Source: Paraburkholderia acidipaludis NBRC 101816 (GTDB taxonomy: Bacteria > Pseudomonadota > Gammaproteobacteria > Burkholderiales > Burkholderiaceae). From it: a stretch of DNA of 64,000 bases. Location of the stretch: positions 62,001 through 126,000 of the forward strand of contig NZ_BAXZ01000004.1 in assembly GCF_000684975.1 (NCBI RefSeq). Direction: 5' to 3'. A model generated the notes under the pieces. The model was not told the DNA's origin, did not search any database, and worked only from the letters and a program-made list of their open reading frames with translations. Of the stretch, positions 16,470-25,693 are shown piece by piece. The position numbers and the translations under genes are program-made. Every line of letters starts with the position of its first letter. The stretch's first letter is position 1.

Positions 16470-18448
16470 GCGCGCCGCTCGGCCGCGCGCGCGAGCACCT
16501 CGTCGAACAGCGCGGCGTCCACGGGCTTCACCAGATGCATTTCGAAGCCCGCCGCGCGCGTGAGCTCGACGTCGGCGGCCTGGCCGAAGCCCGTCATGGC
16601 GGCGAACAGCGTGCGCGCGAGCGGCGCATGGGCGCGCAATGCCTGCAGCGCCGCATAGCCGTCGATCTCGGGCATGGCGATGTCGATCAGCGCTGCGTCG
16701 GGCGCGAAGTCTTCCACCTGTTCGCGGGCATGCGCGGCGCTGTAGGCGACCCGCACCTCGTGCCCCTTCAGTTCGAGCAGCATGGCGAGGCTATCGGCGG
16801 AGTCGCGGTTGTCGTCCACGATCAGCACGCGCAGCGCGGGCGATTCGTGCAGGCGGTGCGGATCGTGCGTCACCTGCGCGGGCGCCGGCGGCTGGCCCCC
16901 CGGCACGTAGGCGCCGGTGCGCTCGAGCGGCAGACGGATCGTAAACGTGCTGCCGGTGCCGGGCCCCGCGCTCGTCGCCGAGATCGTGCCGCCGTGCAGC
17001 TCGACGAGCGAGCGGCAGAGCATGAGGCCGATGCCGAGGCCGTTTTCGCTGGGGCCGGGCATCAAGCGGTCCTGACTGAACAGACCGAAGATCGATTCGA
17101 AGGTGCCGGGCCGCAGGCCGCACCCGTTGTCGCGCACCTGGATCTGCACGGTGCGCGCGCCGGCCTGCACGTCGATGGCGATGCCGCTGCCGTCGGGCGA
17201 AAATTTCGAGGCGTTGTGCAGCACGTTCTGCAGCACCTGGACGAGCCGCGTGTGGTCGCCGATCATCCGCAGCGGGCTCGCGGGCAACTGCACGGCCACT
17301 TGCTGCTGGCGCGCGCCGGTGAAAGGCTGGGCGGCTTCGACCGCGTGTTCGATCACCTCATGCAGATCGAGCGGTGCTTCGCGCAGCTCGATCCTGCCCG
17401 ACGTGATGCGGCCGACGTCGAGCAGGTCGTCGACGAGCCGCGTGAGATGCGCGATCTGCCGTTCGATGAGGTCGCCCGCGCGGCGGGTTTCGGGGTTTGC
17501 GTGCGGCGCGAGCCGCATCGCGGCGACGGCGTTGCGCACGGGCGCAAGCGGATTGCGCAGCTCGTGGGCGAGCAGCGCGAGGAACTGCTTCATCTGCTCG
17601 CTCGAATGTTCGAGCTCTTCGTTGCGGCGGCTTTCGGTCATGTCGCGCGTGACCTTCGCGAAGCCGGAAAGGCGTCCCTGGCTGTCGTGGATCGCCGTGA
17701 TCGTGACGTAGGCCCAGAACATCGAGCCGTCCTTGCGCACGCGCCAGCCTTCGCTCACCGAGCGGCCGTGGCTGGCGGCGCGGCGCAGCTCGCGTTCGGG
17801 CACGCCGTCGGCGACGTCCTCGGTTGGATAGAACACCGAAAAATGCTGGCCCACGATCTCGGCCGGACGATAGCCCTTCAGGTTGGTCGCGCCGCTGTTC
17901 CAGCTCACGACGAAGCCTTCGGGGTCGAGCATGAAGATGGCGTAGTCGCTCACGTTCTCGACGAGCAGCCGGAAGCGCTCCTCCGACTGCCGCAGCGCCT
18001 CGACCTGGCGGCGTTCGATCGTGAGGTCGCGCGTGACCTTCGCGAAGCCCGCGAGCGAGCCGTCCTGTTCGTAGAGCGCGGTGATGACGACATTGGCCCA
18101 GAACATCGAGCCGTCCTTGCGCACGCGCCAGCCTTCGTCATTGAAGCGGCCATGCAGCACGGCCTGTTCGAGTTCGTGCTCGGGCCAGCGGCGCGCTTTG
18201 GCCTCTTCGGCATAGAAGCGCGAAAAATGCTGGCCGATGATCTCGTGCGCCTCGTAACCCTTGATGCGTTGGGCGCCGCGATTCCAGGTCGCCACGTTGC
18301 CGTGGGGATCGAGCAGGAAGATCGCGTAGTCCTCGATGGGCTGCACGAGCGCCTCGAAACGGCGGTCGTTGTGACCGGCGGCGGCGAAGCTCGCGTCCTT
18401 CCGGGCGGAACTCCGTTGCTGGGCGATGCCGGGTTCGGGCGTCGTCAT
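16430..18448 (-). CDS. Hybrid sensor histidine kinase with two PAS domains and a receiver
   Basis: A 672-residue soluble hybrid kinase with no membrane segment. Order: PAS1 (about 30-148), PAS2 (155-275), HisKA with phospho-accepting His295 in LLAHELRNPL, an HATPase domain (N box QNVLHNASKF, G1 DNGCGL, G2 ENGLGIGLML), a linker, and a C-terminal receiver with Asp589 (ALIDIAMPEIDG) and Lys641. The two PAS domains share GWRVRKDGSMFWA, with long DNA identity, showing recent duplication. No separate response regulator is adjacent, so the output partner is unknown. The kinase sits alone between the amidotransferase (40-base 3' overlap) and a glycosyltransferase gene on the same strand. Confidence 0.93.
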   Translation of the reverse strand: MTTPEPGIAQQRSSARKDASFAAAGHNDRRFEALVQPIEDYAIFLLDPHGNVATWNRGAQRIKGYEAHEIIGQHFSRFYAEEAKARRWPEHELEQAVLHGRFNDEGWRVRKDGSMFWANVVITALYEQDGSLAGFAKVTRDLTIERRQVEALRQSEERFRLLVENVSDYAIFMLDPEGFVVSWNSGATNLKGYRPAEIVGQHFSVFYPTEDVADGVPERELRRAASHGRSVSEGWRVRKDGSMFWAYVTITAIHDSQGRLSGFAKVTRDMTESRRNEELEHSSEQMKQFLALLAHELRNPLAPVRNAVAAMRLAPHANPETRRAGDLIERQIAHLTRLVDDLLDVGRITSGRIELREAPLDLHEVIEHAVEAAQPFTGARQQQVAVQLPASPLRMIGDHTRLVQVLQNVLHNASKFSPDGSGIAIDVQAGARTVQIQVRDNGCGLRPGTFESIFGLFSQDRLMPGPSENGLGIGLMLCRSLVELHGGTISATSAGPGTGSTFTIRLPLERTGAYVPGGQPPAPAQVTHDPHRLHESPALRVLIVDDNRDSADSLAMLLELKGHEVRVAYSAAHAREQVEDFAPDAALIDIAMPEIDGYAALQALRAHAPLARTLFAAMTGFGQAADVELTRAAGFEMHLVKPVDAALFDEVLARAAERRAQAVTGATGTNWR
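17711..18137. repeat. 43-bp direct repeat within the two PAS domains
   Basis: Bases 17711-17753 and 18095-18137 are identical over 43 bases, including third codon positions. Both copies encode the same GWRVRKDGSMFWA-containing part of PAS2 and PAS1. Identity at silent sites points to a recent duplication or gene conversion rather than protein-level constraint only. Confidence 0.85.
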
Positions 18449-18487
18449 GGTCCTTGAATGGGTGGAGGGCCGTTCAGGCGGGGCAGC

Positions 18488-19447
18488 TTACCACGCACGC
18501 TGTCCCGATCGATCGTACTTCTCGGCCATCGCAGGAATGCCGAGGCGCACCTGGTGCTGGGCGCGGCGCACCTGGCGCGTGAGCAGCACGACATGCGGCG
18601 GCACCACGCGGCGGCGGCGCAGCGTCCAGAACGCGCCGCGCAACAGGGCGAAGCCCGCCGGCCCGAGCGAGCGCTGGCGCGCGAAGACCGCAAGCGCGCG
18701 GCCGGTGGCGGCGAGCGCGTCGCGCGCCGGCAGGCGCATCCACGCGACCCACGCGGCGTTGCGCGCGAGCGTGCAATGCTGCGCGCGCGTGAACCAGCGA
18801 TAGAGCGGCTCGCGATGTGCGAGCGCGCCCTCGCAATAGACGATCACGTGGCCGGCGGAAAGCACGTCGAGCGCGGCGAGCTCTTCGGCGCCGCCGCGCG
18901 AGAGCCGCTCGTCATAACCGCCCAGTTCGCGGAACACGTCCGCGCGGAAGAGGCAGGCGCCCGGCATGAAGCTCGCGAGCGCGGGGCCCGGGAGGCCCTC
19001 GCTGCCGGGAGAGGTGGCGGCGAACATCAGGCAGGCGGGATGGATCTCCCGTTCGCCCGCGTCGGCAACACGGGCGCTCAGGACGGCGACGTTCGGATAC
19101 GCGTCGAGCAACTGGGCCGCGCTCGCGAGCGCGCCCGGCGCGAACCAGGTGCTGTCGTCGCAGCAGGCGACGTAATCAGTCCGCGCGAGCGAGACGGCGC
19201 GGTTGAAGCCGGCCATGCCGAGGTCGCGCAGACCCTGCACGATGTGCACCTGCGGAAACAGCGAGGCGAGCAGGCCGACGGTGGAATCGCTCGAGCCGTT
19301 GTCGGCCACGATCACCTCGGGCCCCTCCGGCAGCGCAAGGAGGCGGGCGACGGTATCGACAGTCTGGCGGACGTGGTTGCGCGTCAGTACGACCACCGTC
19401 ACGCGCGGCGCGGACTGGGAACCTGAAGCAGGAGCGGAGGCGTTCAT
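18488..19447 (-). CDS. Family 2 glycosyltransferase
   Basis: A 319-residue GT-A fold glycosyltransferase. It has the N-terminal VTVVVLTRNHVRQTV strand, EVIVADNGSSDST, the LGMAGFNRAVSLA block and the acidic CCDDST motif in the place of DxD, followed by PGACLFRADVFRELGGYDER, as in GT2 enzymes of polysaccharide or rhamnan synthesis. The C terminus is strongly basic and lacks membrane helices. The ATG at 19447 is preferred over a TTG six codons upstream. It lies alone, without other sugar-polymer genes, so donor and acceptor cannot be named. Its start and the trehalase stop are 220 bases apart, a stretch in which nothing else is recognised. Confidence 0.82.
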   Translation of the reverse strand: MNASAPASGSQSAPRVTVVVLTRNHVRQTVDTVARLLALPEGPEVIVADNGSSDSTVGLLASLFPQVHIVQGLRDLGMAGFNRAVSLARTDYVACCDDSTWFAPGALASAAQLLDAYPNVAVLSARVADAGEREIHPACLMFAATSPGSEGLPGPALASFMPGACLFRADVFRELGGYDERLSRGGAEELAALDVLSAGHVIVYCEGALAHREPLYRWFTRAQHCTLARNAAWVAWMRLPARDALAATGRALAVFARQRSLGPAGFALLRGAFWTLRRRRVVPPHVVLLTRQVRRAQHQVRLGIPAMAEKYDRSGQRAW

Positions 19448-19667
19448 CGCGGTCGAACGGCGCAAGCCGGACGTCTATGTCGTAGTAATCGCAATCAGCA
19501 TACGCCTATGGCGCGCGGTATGCACCACGCCCTATGGGCCGTGGCGGCGGCCTGCCGGCAGCCCGGCGATGACCCGGCGGTCACTGGCGGCGCATTGCTC
19601 GCGCAGGCCGCCGGCCGCCACGCCGGGAGCGGCAGCAAACCCTGTGCCTGGCTTAACCGGCACGGTT

Positions 19668-21488
19668 TCACGGCGCCGCCGGCGCATCCGCGGCCGAAGT
19701 TCCCGATGTGGCGGTGTGCGGATACTTGAGAAGCAGCACGCGCAACACCCCGTTGGTCCAGCCAAAGCCGTCCTGCAGCGGATATTCGCCGCCGCCCGCC
19801 GATGCAGCCTTCGTTGCCGCCGCGCTCACGTCATATTTTTCGACGAGCTTTTGCGTGCGCCGGTAATAGACGAGGTTCGTCGCGATCCACCGTGTAGCGA
19901 TGGTCTGCGCGAGCGCATTTTCTCCATAGCGGCGCAGTCCCATGACGGCGAGATATTGCAGCGGCGCCCAGCCGTTGGGCTCGTCCCATTGCTGGCCGCT
20001 CGACACCTGGGTCGTCGCGAGGCCGCCTGGACGGAGCAGGCCGGCGCGCACGGCGGCGGCCGCTTCGCGCGCCTCGCCGCGCGTGGCGACGCCCGCATAG
20101 AGCGGATAGACGGTGGCCGCCGTGAGGCGGTGCGTGAGTGTGCGGTGCACGAAGTCATAGTCGCCGAACGCATGCAGTTTCGGATCCCATAGCACGCGCT
20201 CGATCGCGGCGGCGCGGCGCTGTGCGCGCTGCGAGAACGCCTGCGCGGCGCCCGCATCGCCCTGGATGCCATAGGCCTTCGCGAGCGTGCGTTCGAGCAC
20301 GACCAGCAGGCAGTTCAGGTCGACGGGCACGAGCGAGGTGACGTCGATGGTGCCGAGCGTGCGGTTGTCCGCCAGCCAGCGCGAGCTGAAATCCCAGCCT
20401 GTTTCGCCGCCCGCGCGCAGGTTGCGCCACAGATCGGCGGGATCGCGCTGCGGCGTCGCCTGCGCGGTCAGCACGTCTTCGCGGTACGACTCGTCGCGCG
20501 GCGTGTCGCGCGCGTCCCAGTAGCGGTTCAGGAGCGTGCCGTCGGCAAGGCGCACGACGTGGCGCGCGGCTTCGCCCGCCTTCACGCTGTCCGCGCCGTC
20601 CATCCAGTAGTCGTACTCCTTGCGCAGCTGCGGCAGGTAGCGCAGATACACGGCGTCGCCGTCGCGCTCCGCGACGAGGCTCACCATCTGCGCGAAGAAC
20701 GGCGGCTGCGAGCGGCTCAGGTAATAGCTGCGGTTGCCGTTCGGAATGTGGCCGTAGCGGTCGATCAGCGTGGCGAAGTTGTTGAGCTCGTCGAGCGAGA
20801 GGTCGTGCCGGCCGCTCGCTTCGAGGCCGAGCATGATGAAATAGGAGTCCCAGTAGTAGATCTCGTTGAAGCGGCCGCCCGGCACGACATAGTGGTACGG
20901 CAGCGGCAGCAGCGACGAACCCGCGTGCTGCGCGGCGTCCGGGCCGCGGCGCAGCACGTTCCAGAGCGTGTCGATATGGGCCACGACGCTCTGGTTCGGA
21001 TCGGAAACATAGTGATCGTCGGCAAGCGCCGGGGCCGTGAAGTAGCGTTCGACGAACTGCGTCAGCGCGGCCTTGCGGGCAGCGGGGTCCCGCAATGCGC
21101 TGTTTTGTTGCCGCCAGGCCGTGTAGGCGGCAACGATCTGCGCGGGCGGCGCGTTGGGGATCATGTCAGCGAACGTCTTGCTGTCGGGGTAGACCTGGGC
21201 GAGCTCGACGTCGCGGTAGAGCTCGCCGTAGAGCTCCGAAGGCGGCAGCGGCGTGGCCGGTAAATCCTGCCCGGCCTGTGTAATCCGGTCCGGTTGAGCC
21301 GGCGTCGATGCGGGCGTTGCGCTCGCCGCGGGTGTATCGGCGGCCGTTGCCGACGCGTACGCTATTGGCGCGGCGGCGAGCGCGAGGCATAGCGCGAGCA
21401 TCAATGCGAGCGCCCCAGTGCGTGGACGATGCGAACGGCGCGGGTGGCTCTGAGAGGGCGGGACAAAAAGACGGATGGGCTTGAGCAT
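19668..21488 (-). CDS. treA: Periplasmic alpha,alpha-trehalase
   Basis: A 606-residue GH37 trehalase that hydrolyses trehalose to two glucose molecules. An Arg-rich N terminus followed by a hydrophobic stretch (about 25-46) is a Sec signal, so it acts in the periplasm. Trehalase signature 1 is PGGRFNEIYYWDSY (203-216), signature 2 is QWDEPNGWAP (500-509), the general acid is Asp366 in GWDFSSRW, and the general base is Glu568 in GGGEYPLQDGFGWTNG. A Ala/Pro/Thr-rich linker (50-80) and a Ala/Pro-rich tail flank the catalytic domain. Downstream is the glycosyltransferase; upstream is a dehydrogenase. It likely serves use of external trehalose or osmoprotection. Confidence 0.95.
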   Translation of the reverse strand: MLKPIRLFVPPSQSHPRRSHRPRTGALALMLALCLALAAAPIAYASATAADTPAASATPASTPAQPDRITQAGQDLPATPLPPSELYGELYRDVELAQVYPDSKTFADMIPNAPPAQIVAAYTAWRQQNSALRDPAARKAALTQFVERYFTAPALADDHYVSDPNQSVVAHIDTLWNVLRRGPDAAQHAGSSLLPLPYHYVVPGGRFNEIYYWDSYFIMLGLEASGRHDLSLDELNNFATLIDRYGHIPNGNRSYYLSRSQPPFFAQMVSLVAERDGDAVYLRYLPQLRKEYDYWMDGADSVKAGEAARHVVRLADGTLLNRYWDARDTPRDESYREDVLTAQATPQRDPADLWRNLRAGGETGWDFSSRWLADNRTLGTIDVTSLVPVDLNCLLVVLERTLAKAYGIQGDAGAAQAFSQRAQRRAAAIERVLWDPKLHAFGDYDFVHRTLTHRLTAATVYPLYAGVATRGEAREAAAAVRAGLLRPGGLATTQVSSGQQWDEPNGWAPLQYLAVMGLRRYGENALAQTIATRWIATNLVYYRRTQKLVEKYDVSAAATKAASAGGGEYPLQDGFGWTNGVLRVLLLKYPHTATSGTSAADAPAAP

Positions 21489-21618
21489 GACTCTCGGATG
21501 AGGTTGAGCGGAAGGCGGCAGGTGCCGGCGCCGCAGCGCACAGCAAATCGCATTCCGCGCGGCCGTCTTGCTCCTGCCCGGTGCGTCCCGAACCGGAAGG
21601 CCCGCTCCCGGGCGCGGC

Positions 21619-22680
21619 TTACGACGCGCGGGCTGCCGCGAGCGGCGTCACGCCCAGTTGCGCGGCGAGCTCGCCAAACGTTCTTTGCACCGAATCCGGC
21701 AGATCGATCGTGAGCGTGTGGCGCGCGCGGTTCTCCGCCTCGTACTGGCCGGGGTATTGCACGGGCGCGTCGGGATGCTGCGGCGGGCACCCCAGCAGAT
21801 AGTCGAGAAAGGTTTCGACTTCCTGCGAACGCCACGTCTGGTTGAAGTCCACTTGCGGATCGAGCACCAGCGCAAACAGGTTGTTGGTTGCGATGCCGTT
21901 GCGCGGGTTGTCCGCATGGATCGTGCCGCCGCCCGAAAGCACGCCGGCCAGCAGTTCCGCGACGAGGCCGAGCGCATAACCCTTGTGAGCGCCGAACGGC
22001 AGCAGTGCGCCGGGCGGATCGGAAAACAGCGCGTTCGGGTCGGTGCTGGGGTCGCCGTTGGCGTCGATCATCGTGCCGGGCGGCGCGGGCCGGCCGTTTT
22101 CCGCGAGCACGCGCGCCTTGTTCACGGCGATGGCGCTCGTCGCGATATCCACGACGAACGGAGGGCGCCCGCCAGGCAGCGGGCCTGCGAAGCACAGCGG
22201 ATTGGTCGTGAGGCGCGCTTCGCGTCCGCCATACGGCGCGACGACGGGCGGCCGGTTGACCACGTTGCTGAAGGCGAGCAGCACGTAGCCTTGCTGCGCG
22301 ACCATCTCGCCGTAATGCCCCATGCGCCCGAGGTGATGGCTATGGCGCAGCGTCACGATGCACTGGCCATGCTCGCGCACGCGCGCGATGGCGTCGTCGA
22401 TCACCACTTTGCCCACGTGCTGGCCGAAGCCGTGATGGCCGTCGTAGGCGATCAGGCTGCCGCGGTCCACGACCCGCTCCGGGCGGCCGTCGGGCGTGAC
22501 GAACCCCGCTTCGAGCCCGAGCCGATAGTTCGGCAGGATCGAGAGGCCGTGGCTCGCATAGCCCACCCGGTCGGATTCGATCAGGTGCTCGGCGACGTCG
22601 GCGGCGATGTCGGCCGGCACCGAGAGTTTGGCCAGCACGTCGGTGGCGAAGCGGCGTGCGGCGTCGATTGCAACTTCCAT
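21619..22680 (-). CDS. Malate/lactate-type NAD(P)-dependent dehydrogenase (Ldh family)
   Basis: A 353-residue member of the type-2 malate/L-lactate/ureidoglycolate dehydrogenase family, whose fold is unrelated to classical lactate dehydrogenase. Landmarks are ESDRVGYASHGLSILPNY, the RHSHHLGRMGHYG histidine region, TTNPLCFAGP, FVVDIATSAIAVNKAR and PFGAHKGYALGLVAELL. These enzymes oxidise a 2-hydroxyacid such as malate, sulfolactate or ureidoglycolate; the substrate cannot be chosen here. The ATG at 22680 opens the conserved N-terminal helix. The gene is separated by 130 bases from treA on the same strand, with no clear operon partner. Confidence 0.85.
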   Translation of the reverse strand: MEVAIDAARRFATDVLAKLSVPADIAADVAEHLIESDRVGYASHGLSILPNYRLGLEAGFVTPDGRPERVVDRGSLIAYDGHHGFGQHVGKVVIDDAIARVREHGQCIVTLRHSHHLGRMGHYGEMVAQQGYVLLAFSNVVNRPPVVAPYGGREARLTTNPLCFAGPLPGGRPPFVVDIATSAIAVNKARVLAENGRPAPPGTMIDANGDPSTDPNALFSDPPGALLPFGAHKGYALGLVAELLAGVLSGGGTIHADNPRNGIATNNLFALVLDPQVDFNQTWRSQEVETFLDYLLGCPPQHPDAPVQYPGQYEAENRARHTLTIDLPDSVQRTFGELAAQLGVTPLAAARAS

Positions 22681-22912
22681 CTGCGGCTCCTTGCCGGTTG
22701 TGTCTCACGGTTGTGCCTCACTACGGCAACGCGCGATGCGTGGGCGGGCAACCAACGGGTGATGTCAAGGCAAGCGTAATCGTTTCGACGCCGTCATGTT
22801 CTCAATCTGTCCGGGCTCCTTCATTGAGCGCTTGCGACGCTGCCGCGGCGCAGCGTCCAGGTTATGCGGGCGAATTTCGTTCGTCATCCTCTGCGTTGCG
22901 GCCGTTGCCGTT

Positions 22913-23590
22913 CTAGAGGCGCGCCGCCGCTTCATGAACTAGCCGCGTGCGCGCCGCCACCAGCGCCGCATTTGCGGCTAGTGCACGCTCCACGACGGCG
23001 CGCGGCGCGGTGTCGGGGCTGCCCGCTTCGAAGGGGGGCGCCGGCGCATATTCGAGTTCGAGCTGCAGCGCCTCGGCGGCTTCGCGGCCCATCAGCTCCG
23101 CCGCGAGCACTAGTGCGAAATCGATGCCGGCCGTGATGCCGCCGCCGGTGATGAGGTTGCCGTCGCGCACCACGCGCTCGCGCACGGGAATCGCGCCGAA
23201 CGGTTCGAGCAGCGCGTGGAAGGCCCAGTGCGTGGTGGCGCGGCGCCCGCGCAGCAGGCCGGCCGCGCCCAGCACGAGCGCACCCGTGCAGACCGAGGTG
23301 ATGTAGCGCGCATGCGCGGCCTGACGGCGCAGGAACGCGAGCGTTTCCTGATCGGAAAGCAGGTCGCCCACGCCATTGCCGCCGGGTACGCAGAGCACGT
23401 CGAGCGGCTGACAGTCCTCAAAACTAGTATCGGACCTCATGACAAAGCCGTTATTTGACGTGATACAGTCGCGCGTTTTCGAAATAAGCCGGACCTCTGT
23501 GTCCGCCATCGACGCGAGCACGTCGTAAGGCCCCGTAAGGTCGAGCAGCTGCACGCGAGGAAAGAGGAGAAAGCCGATCTGGAGTGCCAT
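22913..23590 (-). CDS. DJ-1/PfpI family protein, isonitrile hydratase-like
   Basis: A 225-residue cytoplasmic DJ-1/PfpI-fold protein. The nucleophile elbow cysteine is Cys101 in TSVCTGALVLGAAGLL, and MALQIGFLLFP, LDLTGPYDVLAS, LDVLCVPGGNGV, TTHWAFHALL and ITGGGITAGIDFAL match the isonitrile hydratase InhA of Pseudomonas putida closely in order and spacing, including the Cys position as I recall it. InhA hydrates isonitriles to N-substituted formamides. A formamide product would relate loosely to the formate genes further on, but no direct link is seen. The 232 bases between it and the dehydrogenase gene hold nothing recognisable. It is divergent from the POT transporter gene. Confidence 0.82.
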   Translation of the reverse strand: MALQIGFLLFPRVQLLDLTGPYDVLASMADTEVRLISKTRDCITSNNGFVMRSDTSFEDCQPLDVLCVPGGNGVGDLLSDQETLAFLRRQAAHARYITSVCTGALVLGAAGLLRGRRATTHWAFHALLEPFGAIPVRERVVRDGNLITGGGITAGIDFALVLAAELMGREAAEALQLELEYAPAPPFEAGSPDTAPRAVVERALAANAALVAARTRLVHEAAARL

Positions 23591-23769
23591 GGCGAAATCC
23601 CGTGCGAAAGAAGAGGGAAAGGCGGCGATTGCCGGTTATGTCCCCACTCTATCGCCGCGAATTCGCCCGGGGCTGCCAAAAAAGGCGCAATGCCTGCCAG
23701 GCAGGATGCCGCCGCCCCGCAGCACGAGGTCGGCGCCCATATCGGATGCGTTTTCAGGCAAGGAGAACA

Positions 23770-25293
23770 ATGACTACCCCCGCTTCGCCAACCCGTTCCC
23801 AGACCCGTTCGTTCACGACGGTCTTCCTGATCGAAATGTGGGAGCGCTTCGGCTTTTACGGCATGGCCGCGCTGCTCGTCCTTTTCATGGTGAGCAAGCT
23901 CGGCTTTGAAGACAGCCAGGCGAATCTCACATGGGGCGCCTTCACGGCGCTCGTTTATGCGGCGCCGGCCATCGGCGGCTGGATCGGCGACCAGATTCTC
24001 GGCGCGCGCCGCTCGATGGTGGCGGGCGCGCTGATTCTTGCGGCCGGCTATCTCATGCTCGCGATGCCCGACGACAGCCTCCATCACATGTTCGCCTCGC
24101 TCGCCGTGATCGTGGTGGGCAACGGGCTCTTCAAGTCGAACGCGGCCAACCTCGTGCGCCGCATTTACGAAGGCGACGATGCGCGTCTCGACAGCGCCTT
24201 TACCATCTATTACATGGCGGTGAACATCGGCTCGACCGTGTCGATGCTCGCCACGCCGTGGATCAAGGACCAATGGGGCTGGCACGCGGCATTCGCGGTG
24301 TGCTGCGCGGGCATGCTGCTGGGCGTGCTCAACTTCCTGCTGATGCGCCGCACGCTCGCGCATATCGGTTCCGTGCCGGACGACGCGCCGCTGAACTACG
24401 GCCGGGCCGCGCTCGTTGCCGTAGGCGCCGTCGCGCTGGGCGCGGCGACGCTGTTCGTGCTGCAGCACAAGGCCGTGGCCGTGGCCTGCGTCTATGCCGC
24501 GGGCGTTGCCGTGCTCGCGGTGTTCGCGTGGATGCTCGTGCGCTCACAGCGCGCCGAGCGCGCGGGCCTTGCCGCCGCGCTGATCCTCACGCTGCAGGCG
24601 ATCCTGTTCTTCGTGTTCTACCAGCAGATGTCGACCTCGCTCACGCTCTTTGCGCTGCGCAACGTCGATCCGCAGTTCTCGCTGTTCGGCGTGCCGCTCT
24701 TCAAGTGGAGCGCGGCCCAGTTCCAGGCGCTCAATCCCATCTGGATCATGCTGCTTTCGCCGGTGCTTGCTTCGCTCTATACGTCGCTCGCGCGGCACGG
24801 GCGGGATTTTCCGGTGGCGGTGAAGTATGCACTGGGTTTCGCGGTAGTCGCGGCGGGCTTCTTCGTGTTTGCGGCGAGCGGAAACTATGCCGTGGCGGGA
24901 CGCGTCTCGTCGTGGTTCATGGTGGGCGGCTACGGGCTCTACTCGCTTGGCGAGCTGCTCGTGAGCGGGCTCGGCCTTGCCATGATCGCGCGCTACGTGC
25001 CGGCGCGCATGAGCGGCTTCATGATGGGCGCGTACTTCGTGGCCAGCGGCGTTTCGCAGTATCTCGGCAGCGTGGTCGCGAATTTCGCGCAGATGCCCTC
25101 GGGCGAGCTCGATCCGCTTGTCTCGCTGCCGCTCTATACGCGGCTCTTCTTCGGGCTCGGCTGGCTCGCCGCGCTGGGCACGCTCGTCGCCATCGTGCTG
25201 CTGCCGCTGATGCGCCGCCTGTCGCGCGAGCATCACGAGGCCGGCGCGCACAGGGTTGCTCAGGTCGCCACGCAGCACGAAGGCGCACACTGA
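23770..25293 (+). CDS. POT-family proton-coupled peptide transporter
   Basis: A 507-residue inner-membrane transporter of the POT/PTR2 family with about 12-14 helices, importing di- and tripeptides with protons. The family signature EMWERFGFYGMAALLVLFM is in helix 1, GGWIGDQILGARRSM follows in loop 2-3, and the GNGLFKSNAANLV and FTIYYMAVNIGS blocks are typical. The second half has FFVFYQQMSTSLTLF and GLGLAMIARYVPARMSGFMMG. The ATG at 23770 sits 6 bases after AAGGAG; the in-frame extension to 23584 is non-homologous. A strong terminator follows 62 bases after the stop, so it is probably a single-gene unit. Confidence 0.9.
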   Translation: MTTPASPTRSQTRSFTTVFLIEMWERFGFYGMAALLVLFMVSKLGFEDSQANLTWGAFTALVYAAPAIGGWIGDQILGARRSMVAGALILAAGYLMLAMPDDSLHHMFASLAVIVVGNGLFKSNAANLVRRIYEGDDARLDSAFTIYYMAVNIGSTVSMLATPWIKDQWGWHAAFAVCCAGMLLGVLNFLLMRRTLAHIGSVPDDAPLNYGRAALVAVGAVALGAATLFVLQHKAVAVACVYAAGVAVLAVFAWMLVRSQRAERAGLAAALILTLQAILFFVFYQQMSTSLTLFALRNVDPQFSLFGVPLFKWSAAQFQALNPIWIMLLSPVLASLYTSLARHGRDFPVAVKYALGFAVVAAGFFVFAASGNYAVAGRVSSWFMVGGYGLYSLGELLVSGLGLAMIARYVPARMSGFMMGAYFVASGVSQYLGSVVANFAQMPSGELDPLVSLPLYTRLFFGLGWLAALGTLVAIVLLPLMRRLSREHHEAGAHRVAQVATQHEGAH

Positions 25294-25354
25294 GCGAACT
25301 TCGGCGGCCAGGCCGCCTGCATTCAGGCTGTGCCGAACAGCTGGCTGGCCGCAG

Positions 25355-25391
25355 AAAAGCCCGGACGTCCACGACGTGTCCGGGCTTTTTT
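25355..25391. terminator. Rho-independent terminator after the peptide transporter gene
   Basis: A GC-rich stem (AGCCCGGAC...GTCCGGGCT, about 25358-25366 with 25377-25385) with AAAA before and six T after. The T tract serves the plus strand (POT gene). Confidence 0.88.
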
Positions 25392-25693
25392 CTTCGGGCT
25401 CGCTACACGTAGCGCAGCGCTCACCCGCAGAAAAACGCCATACGTATTGCCTTCTTGCGTCGCGGCGCCATGCTCCGCGAACGCCTGTCCAGGGTATTCG
25501 AGGAGGTGGCGAGCACGTTTACCCCTGTAAACAGGCGTCAAAATGCACACGGCAGTCAGCGCCGCGCAACAAATTTGCATCGGCAATGCAAAAGAGTCAC
25601 GCAAAACGCTTGCGCGCTTGTAGAATCCGCCGTTGAAGTACATGCATTCCGCGGTGCTTCGCCGATTCACTGACCAACACTGGTAGGAGAAAC
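25392..25693 (+). other. Upstream region of the HU/H1-like gene
   Basis: There is no gene in this stretch. It contains a perfect 7-bp inverted repeat TTTGCAT-cggca-ATGCAAA (25574-25580 with 25586-25592) and, 28 bases further, a TAGAAT (25621-25626) that could be the -10 of the gene at 25694; no convincing -35 is placed. The repeat lies where an upstream operator would lie. The ribosome site is AGGAGA just before the ATG. Confidence 0.45.
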
